From the NCBI RefSeq assembly GCF_002263515.1, contig NZ_CP022752.1:5146001-5210000 (forward strand): 64,000 nt of DNA, read 5' to 3'. This stretch comes from Actinopolyspora erythraea (lineage in GTDB: Bacteria; Actinomycetota; Actinomycetes; Mycobacteriales; Pseudonocardiaceae). A program made the translations under genes and the position numbers. The notes under the pieces are model-generated. The model did no database searches. It had not been told where the DNA came from and saw only the letters and a list, made by a program, of their open reading frames with translations. Positions 26,436 through 32,731 of the stretch are shown one piece after another (the first letter of the stretch is position 1; each line of letters opens with the position of its first letter).

Positions 26436-26852
26436 TCACTGTTCGTTCGGTAGATGCAGGGTCTCGGTCAGCTTGGGGCACACCCTGGCCAGTCTGTGGT
26501 CTGTGGTCAGTACCCGAAGACCGAGGTGCTCGGCCAGCGCAATGTAGAACGCGTCGAGCAGCCGCACGTCCGCGCGCCGTGCCCACGTCCCCGTCAGCAG
26601 ACTTGGTAGCGGGTGACGAGTAACGGGCATGGCTGTGAGGCGGTCCAGGGCCAATTCGACATCGTCGACAGCGAGGTCACCGGCGCGCTGCATTCGACCG
26701 AGCGCGGAGAGAACTTCCGCGTCCAGGTGCGCCGGAGCGTGCAGCTCGGTCCTGGCCAGACGGTCGATCGCCGCTGGGGCGTAGTCGGTGCCCGCGAGTA
26801 GATCGACCGCCACGGAGGCATCCAGGACCACGGCGTTCATCGCTGAGCTCAC
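26436..26852 (-). CDS. vapC: VapC-type PIN domain toxin
   Basis: 138 aa. The PIN domain acidic residues are present: Asp11 (VVLDASVAVDLL), Glu46 (HLDAEVLSAL), Asp100 (RLLDAFYIALAEHLGL) and Asp118 (TTDHRLA). VapC proteins are magnesium-dependent RNases that cleave tRNA or rRNA. Its start overlaps the antitoxin stop by 4 nt (GTGA), and ATG 26840 is an alternative start. It forms a two-gene operon with the upstream antitoxin. Both sit inside a 1.2-kb insert flanked by a direct repeat. Confidence 0.9.
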   Translation of the reverse strand: MSSAMNAVVLDASVAVDLLAGTDYAPAAIDRLARTELHAPAHLDAEVLSALGRMQRAGDLAVDDVELALDRLTAMPVTRHPLPSLLTGTWARRADVRLLDAFYIALAEHLGLRVLTTDHRLARVCPKLTETLHLPNEQ

Positions 26853-27064
26853 GCACCGAACTCCTCACGCGCGTCATCGAGCGCGGTAACGACCGCCTCA
26901 TGGGTGATCCCACGCGGCGCGGGCAGCGTCGCCAGCCATACATCGGTATCGGTGCGCGCCAACTCAGCGGCGATGGCAGCCTGCGTCAACGCCGAGAGGT
27001 TGAGATGTGCTTCGCGTGCTCGCTTTGCGAGCTCATCAGGAACCCACACGTTCATCCGTGTCAT
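26849..27064 (-). CDS. vapB: Ribbon-helix-helix antitoxin of the VapBC pair
   Basis: 71 aa from ATG 27064; ATG 27055 and an upstream frame to 27079 are also possible, and none has a good ribosome binding site, so the mRNA may be leaderless. The N-terminus MTRMNVWVPDELAKRAREAHLNLSALTQAAIAAEL is a CopG/MetJ-like ribbon-helix-helix. The C-terminal 35 residues (WLATLPAPRGITHEAVVTALDDAREEFGA) should wrap the toxin. It is expected to autorepress at the repeat covering its start codon. Confidence 0.85.
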   Translation of the reverse strand: MTRMNVWVPDELAKRAREAHLNLSALTQAAIAAELARTDTDVWLATLPAPRGITHEAVVTALDDAREEFGA

Positions 27065-27083
27065 ACACACATGATACACACAT
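27063..27083. promoter_or_regulatory. Tandem 10-bp direct repeat, probable VapB operator
   Basis: ATACACACAT occurs twice with one base between (27063-27072 and 27074-27083), overlapping the antitoxin start region. Ribbon-helix-helix antitoxins commonly bind short tandem repeats. No other promoter-like sequence lies closer. Confidence 0.5.
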
Positions 27084-27096
27084 CTCGTTGCGCGGG

Positions 27097-27479
27097 CTAG
27101 CGCTTGAGGTAAGTCAGTACTCGTTTCCGGAGGGTTTCGTACTCCGTGTCGAGGCGGGTCTTGCCGGTCGGACGAGAGACGGGGTCACCGGGGCCGACGA
27201 GCTCGTTGGGAGCGAACTGGTCTCGAGTGAGATCCAGTTCCAGGCTGTCACCGAGGCGATTCCACCAGTGGTAGCCGATCCATTCGCCGCCGCGGCGAAC
27301 ATCGCCCCACATGAGGTCGCCCCCCCCAAGAGATCGTTGAGGATGAGGGCAGCGGTGCCGCATTGGCCGCGGGCCGGATCGCCGGGGTGCCAGGCGGGGA
27401 CGTCTGCTGGGGCACAGGTGTCAGCACCCCGGGCAGCTCGGATCGCGCGCTCCACGTCGCTCAGGGACCAGAGGATCAT
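27097..27479 (-). pseudogene. YunG-like gene with frameshift in a G8 run
   Basis: From ATG 27479 the first frame reads MILWSLSDVERAIRAARGADTCAP, AWHPGDPARGQCGTAALILNDLLGG. After the run of eight G (minus strand, 27327-27320) the match continues in another frame: GDLMWGDVRRGGEWIGYHWWNRLGDSLELDLTRDQF, through to LRKRVLTYLKR. Nine G (or six) would join both halves into a complete protein of about 127 aa. The family (WHPGxPARGQC ... HYWN ... DLTxxQF) has no known function. The homopolymer position fits slippage, phase variation or sequencing error. Confidence 0.65.
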
Positions 27480-27570
27480 TGGCGCAGCCTGCCGAAGACC
27501 ACCGACACCCCACGCCTTCGGCCGTGTGAGCCGCTCACACCGACAGTGGACCAGTTGATACTTCGGTCTG

Positions 27571-27713
27571 GAACGCCCAGAAGTCCAGCAGTACGAACCT
27601 GCCACGCAGCTCGGCCAGCCGCTGCGTCCGCCCGCCGGTGTTCAACCACTCACGGCCGGTCAGCTCCGGGGCGCGTACACGGACACGACGGTTCCGCTGC
27701 GAAGTACTCACGT
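27571..27713 (-). pseudogene. Duplicated 5' fragment of the thioredoxin-NHL gene
   Basis: 143 bp matching 26231-26373 at a constant offset of 1340 bp, with about six differences. It encodes VSTS..RNRRVRVRAPELTGREWLN to LLDFWAF, ends just before the CCVNC motif, and then runs into unrelated sequence. The two copies are direct repeats bounding vapBC and the yunG-like gene. It is either the left-over of an insertion or a partial gene duplication. Confidence 0.8.
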
Positions 27714-27847
27714 TCGTATCGAACAACACTCGCGGGGCGCGTGTTCCTCCCGTGGATCCGTGTGGTCGACCTCGCTCCGCTCGGCCCCCGCACCGCACCG
27801 GGGAGGTGCCCCTCGGGGCGGGCAGGAGGCACGACGGCCTCGCCGGA

Positions 27848-28810
27848 TCAGCCTCCCCCGACGGCCGGAGCGCCGAGCAGCCGGCGGTACCAGGCGAGGT
27901 GGTTCGGGAACCGCTCGCCGAACCCGGGGCCGGGGTCGAGATCGAGGTCGCGCCAGATCCGGTCGCCGGCGAACCAGTGGTCGTGCAGCACCATCTCCAG
28001 GTCGTGCAGTGCGCGCTCGTCACCGCGCAGCCTCTCCCGCGCCGTGGCCGAGTCCAGGTCCGGACCACCTCGCCGAGGGGGGAGGAGGGCGTCGACCGCG
28101 TTCATCAGCTCGGCGCACTCGACGGGACTCGGGTGGTTGAGGTGGTAGACGCTGCCCGGTATCCGCTCGGCCGAAACCGCCGCCGCGATCACCCTGGCGA
28201 TGTCGTCGGCGTCGATCAGCGACATCCGCGTCCGCCAGTCGCGCATACCGCCGTCGAGCTTCTCCCGCAGCTCGACCAGCGCGGGGACCACCCAACGATC
28301 ACCGGTGCCGTAGACCAGGTGGGGGCGCAGCACGATCCCGTCCGCGTTCAGCACCTCCCGCTCGGCATCGGCACGGGTGCGACTGCGCGCCGAGCTCGGC
28401 ACGAGGGGGAGGTCGTTCTCCCCGGCATCGCGGAACGGCCCCCTGCCGTAGACGGCGGCCGTGCTCAGGTAGATGATCCTGGGGGCTCCGCTGACGCGAA
28501 GCGCCTCACCCACCAGCGCCCGCGTGCCGGAGGTGTTGACCGCCGCGCACGCCTCGGGGTCACCGCTGACGAGGGAGGCCAGGTGCACCACGGCGTCCAC
28601 GCCGTCGCAGGCGCCGCGCAGGGAGTCGGGGGCGGTCAGGTCCGCCCGCACGGTTTCGAGCCGCGCGTTGCCCTCGGCCTCGGAAATGCCACGCGGGGGA
28701 TCACCCCGGTGCAGGATCCGTACGGTGACGTCCGGTCGAGCGGTGAGTGCCCGGGCCACCCGGCTTCCGATGAATCCGCTCGCCCCCGTGAGCAGGATGC
28801 GTGATGTCAT
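27848..28810 (-). CDS. NAD(P)-dependent epimerase/reductase, extended SDR family
   Basis: 320 aa from ATG 28810 (GGAAGG 7 nt upstream). The cofactor motif is ILLTGASGFIGSRVARAL (GxxGxxG), with NTSGTRALVGEA and IIYLSTAAVYGRG further on. The catalytic YxxxK is not evident: the expected position reads PSSARSRTRADAERE, without Tyr or Lys. So it may be a non-catalytic or divergent member. It is divergent from a butyrolactone-receptor-like gene, with an ARE-like palindrome between them. In Streptomyces, SDRs such as BarS1 next to receptors make or modify butyrolactones, so a signalling role is plausible but not shown. Confidence 0.75.
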   Translation of the reverse strand: MTSRILLTGASGFIGSRVARALTARPDVTVRILHRGDPPRGISEAEGNARLETVRADLTAPDSLRGACDGVDAVVHLASLVSGDPEACAAVNTSGTRALVGEALRVSGAPRIIYLSTAAVYGRGPFRDAGENDLPLVPSSARSRTRADAEREVLNADGIVLRPHLVYGTGDRWVVPALVELREKLDGGMRDWRTRMSLIDADDIARVIAAAVSAERIPGSVYHLNHPSPVECAELMNAVDALLPPRRGGPDLDSATARERLRGDERALHDLEMVLHDHWFAGDRIWRDLDLDPGPGFGERFPNHLAWYRRLLGAPAVGGG

Positions 28811-29050
28811 TCGACAGCCTTCCGCTGGTGCTACGGCGATACCCTGCGCGTCGTTTTCCCCGCGCGGGAGGAGCGTCGGGATCCGACCGGGCGGCGGAGT
28901 CACGTGGCTCCCCGCCGGAGTCGGGACCTCGCTCGAACGTGGCGGACCCCGCCGTCACGCTGTGGTGGGGAGGAGTCTCCGGATCACGTGCTCCGCACGT
29001 GAGCGGGAACGACCCCGCCACCTCACGGGACAGGAACACCACCGGACGAT

Positions 29051-29074
29051 AAAATACAAAACAGACGGTATTTT
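29051..29074. promoter_or_regulatory. ARE-like operator between the SDR and receptor genes
   Basis: AAAATAC and GTATTTT form 7-bp inverted arms separated by 10 bp; the site contains CGGTATTTT. It resembles autoregulatory elements bound by ArpA/ScbR-type receptors. The segment is strikingly AT-rich. It lies 69 nt upstream of the receptor GTG and 241 nt upstream of the SDR start. Nothing else is seen in 28811-29142. Confidence 0.6.
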
Positions 29075-29142
29075 TTCAAGATCCGGTTCGTCTCGGCCGG
29101 CCCCCGGACGCCGGGCCGCCGAGAGCAGGAGGGCGACCTTTC

Positions 29143-29781
29143 GTGCCAGTACAGGAGAGAGCACTGCAAACCCGAGGCACCCTCATCCGTGCCGCGGCCA
29201 GCGTGTTCGACGAGTTCGGCTACTCCGGAGCGAGCATCACCGAGATCATCAACCGTGCCCGGGTGACTCGCGGTGCGCTGTACTTCCACTTCGCCTCCAA
29301 GGAGGACCTGGCCAACGGCGTGATCGACGCGCAGGCCGAACAGGTGCGCGTGGAGCCGAGAGAGCTCAAGTTGCAGGAACTGGTGGACCTGACCGTGACG
29401 GTCGCGCGGGACCTGTCCGCCGACGTCGTCCTGCGAGCGGGCATCCGGCTGGCGGTGGAACAGGGGGCGTTCATGAGCGTGCGGGAGAGTCCGTACATGA
29501 CCTGGATAGACATGTGCCGTCGGATACTCGAGGAGGCGCGGGAGTCCCACGAACTGCTGCCGCACATCGTGCCCGCCGACACGGCCGAGCTCGTCGTGGG
29601 CTCGTTCAGCGGGATCCAGCTGCTGGCGCAGGCCAGGAGTGGGCGGGACGACCTGCGCGAGCGGGTGTCGACCTTCTGGAACCACGTACTGCCCGGCATC
29701 GCCGTGCCCGGCGTCCTGGCGCGGCTGGACACGAGCGCCGTCCTCCCGGACGAGTCGGGTTCCGAACCGCCCACGAACTGA
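29143..29781 (+). CDS. TetR family regulator, gamma-butyrolactone-receptor (ArpA/ScbR) type
   Basis: 212 aa from GTG 29143 (GGAGG about 10 nt upstream). The DNA-binding domain is ERALQTRGTLIRAAASVFDEFGYSGASITEIINRARVTRGALYFHFASKEDLA, which closely follows the receptor subgroup rather than general TetR proteins. The C-terminal ligand domain has the family length and the conserved Trp in MTWIDMCRRIL. Members repress antibiotic or differentiation genes until a butyrolactone binds. No AfsA-type synthase gene is in the window. It is expected to bind the palindrome at 29051. Confidence 0.85.
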   Translation: MPVQERALQTRGTLIRAAASVFDEFGYSGASITEIINRARVTRGALYFHFASKEDLANGVIDAQAEQVRVEPRELKLQELVDLTVTVARDLSADVVLRAGIRLAVEQGAFMSVRESPYMTWIDMCRRILEEARESHELLPHIVPADTAELVVGSFSGIQLLAQARSGRDDLRERVSTFWNHVLPGIAVPGVLARLDTSAVLPDESGSEPPTN

Positions 29782-29871
29782 CCACCGTTCGCCCGCCCGC
29801 GAGCGGTGGGTAACCCCCGGGCGGGCGGTGGACCCCGCCATCCGAACGGAACGCGGAACGACCTTCGCACC

Positions 29872-30480
29872 TCAATTGGTCGTTGGCGGATGGCGCACGG
29901 AGAACAGTCGCACTTCCGGCCACAGGGTCGCCCAGAGCTCGGTCACGGTGGTTTCGCGCCACCAGAACCGGTCGAACCTGCCCAGCCCGAACAACCCCAT
30001 GATCAGCGAGCTGAACGTCCAGGCCAGTCCCTGACCGGCTTCCGTACCCGGATCGACGCTCTCGGCGTCGCGCACCGAAGCGATCTTGTCGTGGATCAAC
30101 CGCGTCCACCGCCGCTGTATCGCGTGGGCGCTTTCCGAGTCGTCGGACTCGCTGCCCAGGTAGACCCCCGCACGGGTGACGACGTCGGTCTCCAGCAGCG
30201 ACAGCATCGCGACAGTGAAGTCACGGATGGCCACGGGGACGGGGCGGGGGTCGTGCAGCAGCGTGGACTCGTACTCGTCGATGGTGGCCGCCGCGTGCTC
30301 ACGTACGGCCGCCTTCAACTCCTCCTTGGCCTCGAAGTGGAAGTAGAGCGCACCACGACTGAGCCCGGCGACCTCGCAGATCTCCGTGAGTCCGGTGGCG
30401 TCGGCGCCCTTCCGCTCGAAGAGCTCGGAAGCGGCTTCGATGATCGCCCAGCGGCTGTACCTGGCACGTGCTTGTCTCAT
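29872..30480 (-). CDS. Second TetR family regulator, butyrolactone-receptor or pseudo-receptor type
   Basis: 202 aa from ATG 30480 with GGGAGGAG 7 nt upstream. The HTH reads IIEAASELFERKGADATGLTEICEVAGLSRGALYFHFEAKEELK, again of the receptor subgroup. The ligand domain differs from the neighbour and ends in FGLGRFDRFWWRETTVTELWATLW. Pairs of a true receptor and a pseudo-receptor are typical of Streptomyces signalling loci. It is convergent with the first receptor gene. A perfect palindrome lies 25 nt upstream of its start. Confidence 0.82.
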   Translation of the reverse strand: MRQARARYSRWAIIEAASELFERKGADATGLTEICEVAGLSRGALYFHFEAKEELKAAVREHAAATIDEYESTLLHDPRPVPVAIRDFTVAMLSLLETDVVTRAGVYLGSESDDSESAHAIQRRWTRLIHDKIASVRDAESVDPGTEAGQGLAWTFSSLIMGLFGLGRFDRFWWRETTVTELWATLWPEVRLFSVRHPPTTN

Positions 30481-30504
30481 CAGGACACTCCTCCCACAAC
30501 ACAC

Positions 30505-30524
30505 AAAACCGCCTAAGCGGTTTT
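30505..30524. promoter_or_regulatory. Perfect 8-bp-arm palindrome upstream of the second receptor
   Basis: AAAACCGC-ctaa-GCGGTTTT is an ARE-like inverted repeat containing GCGGTTTT. On the minus strand TATAAAACC just upstream could be the -10 box, so the site would overlap the promoter. This fits autorepression. Confidence 0.6.
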
Positions 30525-30747
30525 ATATTCGTCGGAAGCCTACTCGATCCCGCCGGGAATCACCGCAACGCACACCCGAACGCAGCAGCGCCGCACCCCG
30601 GAACCAGCGAGCGACTCCGAGCCAAACGAGAAAAAATCGCAGTTCAACAAGGGTTCACTACTAAGGATCCGCGCGAGGGGCGAGCACGGCGGGCCATCGC
30701 CGGAAGAGCGACTCACAGCCGGAGCCAGAAGCCAACTCTGTCGTTGA

Positions 30748-30765
30748 AAACCAATCGATTGGTTT
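30748..30765. promoter_or_regulatory. Perfect 18-bp palindrome upstream of the atypical response regulator
   Basis: AAACCAATCGATTGGTTT is identical to its reverse complement and is followed by TTATTTTG, a possible -10 region. It lies about 100 nt upstream of the response regulator start. Its AAACC/GGTTT ends resemble those of the 30505 site. The rest of 30525-30863 holds no gene. Confidence 0.55.
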
Positions 30766-30863
30766 GTTATTTTGAGGCTGGTTGGCACCGCAGAACGAAC
30801 GGCTCATCCGCGCCTCCCGTTGTTCGGGAAGCCGCGACGAGCGATCCATGGGACGGAGTCACT

Positions 30864-31538
30864 TTGAACTTACTCGTGGTCGAAGACGACACCGCCTCAC
30901 GCGAGGAGATGTGTCGTGCGCTGCGACGGCACGGTCACTCGGTGGACGCTGCTCATTCCGGCAGGCAGGCGCTCGAGAGGTACCGGAACTCGGACCTGGT
31001 GGTGCTGAGCCTCGACATCGACGATCTCGACGGCCTGGAGCTGTGCCGCGACATACGGGCGACGTGCGAGATCCCCGTCATCGCGCTGGCGGCGCGGGCC
31101 TCCGAGCCCGATCGGGTGCTCGGGCTGCGCGCCGGTGCCGACGACTACATGGCCCGCCCCTGCGGGACGCACGAACTGGCCGCACGCGTCGAGGCGGTCA
31201 CCCGCCGCACCGGCAGCCGGCCCCGGGGCGACCGCGCCATCTCGCACGGACTGCTGCGAATCGACCCGGACGCGCGGGAAGTCCGGTGGAAACAGCGTCT
31301 GATCAACGTGACGAGGAAGGAGTTCGACCTCCTGCACCTGCTCGCCTCGAAACCGAAGACGGTCTTCTCCCGGCAGGAGATCATGTCCGAGGTGTGGGAG
31401 GAGGAGTACCGCAAAACCAGCAGAACGCTCGACACGCACGTCAACAGCCTGCGCAGCAAGCTGCACGACAGCAATTCGATCGTCACGGTACGCGGTATCG
31501 GGTTCCGGCTCGGGCACGAGTCGGCCACGGCCGAGTGA
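30864..31538 (+). CDS. Atypical OmpR-family response regulator with TTG start and TTA codon
   Basis: 224 aa. TTG 30864 is the best start: GGAG lies 5 nt upstream and the product opens MNLLVVEDDT. The third codon is TTA, rare in this genome and read by bldA-type tRNA in actinomycetes. The receiver domain lacks key residues: the phosphoacceptor Asp is Ser49 (VVLSLDIDDLDG), the switch Thr is Ala76 (ALAAR) and the Lys is Arg98 (DDYMARPC). The winged-helix domain is normal (TRKEFDLLHLLASKPKTVFSRQEIMSEVWEEEY ... TLDTHVNSLRSKL ... TVRGIGFRL). No kinase gene is adjacent. It resembles ligand-responsive atypical regulators such as JadR1. Confidence 0.85.
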   Translation: MNLLVVEDDTASREEMCRALRRHGHSVDAAHSGRQALERYRNSDLVVLSLDIDDLDGLELCRDIRATCEIPVIALAARASEPDRVLGLRAGADDYMARPCGTHELAARVEAVTRRTGSRPRGDRAISHGLLRIDPDAREVRWKQRLINVTRKEFDLLHLLASKPKTVFSRQEIMSEVWEEEYRKTSRTLDTHVNSLRSKLHDSNSIVTVRGIGFRLGHESATAE

Positions 31539-31578
31539 GCTTCACGCGGAGCAGTGGAAATCTCCGGGCGTCGATCTC

Positions 31579-31592
31579 GGGGGGGGGGGGGG
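31579..31592. repeat. G14 homopolymer tract
   Basis: Fourteen consecutive G, 40 nt after the response regulator stop. No gene is seen between 31539 and 31804. It is prone to slippage and to assembly errors. Confidence 0.9.
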
Positions 31593-31804
31593 ATCGCCGC
31601 CCGGGTGTTTCGCGGGGACTCGGAATTCCGATTCGGCCGGGGATCGCCCGACACCGTGGTCGTGCTCCGGGGGACAGAGCACGACCTCTCGTCATCGGCA
31701 CCCATCACCGTGATCGTGTTTCGTACGGCCGCCATCCGGACACGGCCACCGGAGGGCGGTTCGAGAAGCCGCACCGGGCTTCGTGGGCTCGGGGCCTCTC
31801 GGGG

Positions 31805-32020
31805 TCAGGCCGCCTTCGACGTCTCCCTGTCAGCCACGCCGGAATCCGCCGAAGTGTCCAGGACGAGCCCACCGGACACGGAGGTTTCGCGCTCGCCGAG
31901 CTCTCCATCCGTTGTCGGAGAACGGTTGAAGTGCGGCGTAGTGCGGTGATCGCTTACGTAGAACACGCTTGCCGCCAAGATCGGCAGCAGTGCACCCATC
32001 ATCACGATGGCAACGTTCAT
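31805..32020 (-). CDS. Small single-pass membrane protein of unknown function
   Basis: 71 aa. ATG 32020 has an excellent ribosome binding site (AAGGAGAGG, 4 nt spacing). One hydrophobic helix at the N-terminus (MNVAIVMMGALLPILAASVFYV) is followed by a polar tail with His, Ser, Thr and acidic residues. The family is not recognised. It sits between the atypical response regulator (convergent) and fadA2, with a perfect palindrome 32 nt upstream of its start, and may belong to the regulatory island. Confidence 0.55.
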   Translation of the reverse strand: MNVAIVMMGALLPILAASVFYVSDHRTTPHFNRSPTTDGELGERETSVSGGLVLDTSADSGVADRETSKAA

Positions 32021-32051
32021 GGTGCCTCTCCTTCAGGCTGTCCGAAACCTC

Positions 32052-32071
32052 GAGTGATCATCCGATCACTC
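32052..32071. promoter_or_regulatory. Palindrome upstream of the small membrane protein
   Basis: GAGTGATC-atcc-GATCACTC has perfect 8-bp arms. It lies in the promoter or leader of the minus-strand small gene. It differs in sequence from the ARE-like sites, so a different regulator is likely. Confidence 0.5.
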
Positions 32072-32731
32072 AATGTGATCTACATGGGGCCGTGGCATCG
32101 CCCTGCCTTACAGGGATGCCGTTATCGGACTCGTCGCTCGCGCGACGAAGAGACACCTCGTCCGGCGCGTGGGAACCCACCCGTTGGGCGAGGACGTATT
32201 CGGGTTGCCTACCTACCGCTCGACCGACAAGCAGGCAACGGGGGTGGCAAGCTCCGCGATGCTGCCAGGTCGGGGGTCCGACAGCATCGCGGAGTCACCC
32301 CGTTCATCGTGCCCGTACATCAAAGTGTTACACCCCCGATATGATGTGTCTTGAGTCACATTTAATGATCGGGAGGGAATGTCGATCGATCGGGATCGAA
32401 CCGTGAACACGAACCGGACCCGATACGGTACGGACGGTCATAATCGATGGTGATCGCACTTTCGTCGAGACGCGGAAAGCGTGATCGCCGCCGAGGTGCC
32501 CACGGGACGAACAGGACCGAGTCGGACGGAATTCCCAACCGGGACAACCAATGTAACGCGGGTCACGAAGCCGAGCACGGCGAACGCGTCGACACCGCTC
32601 GTGCCGGGGACGAACACCGCGCTCCACTTCGGACCGGATTCCCACCGCCCCGGAACCGGTGCCGGACGCGGGGCCTTCCGGAGCGGATCCACCGACCCAC
32701 CGGAAAACGGGAACTGGAGAGTGACTCCCGA
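32072..32731. other. Gene-free stretch with a 13-bp-arm hairpin
   Basis: No convincing gene. The segment 32252-32264 (CTCCGCGATGCTG) is exactly complementary to 32282-32294 (CAGCATCGCGGAG), with a 17-nt loop that can form a further small stem. The region around 32320-32370 is AT-rich. A 24-codon frame at 32379-32453 follows GGGAGGGA but cannot be supported further. Confidence 0.5.

Noticed and set aside
32379..32453. 24-codon frame after GGGAGGGA
   Set aside because: Short, with no conserved feature; the spacing is good but the product (MSIDRDRTVNTNRTRYG...) cannot be supported.
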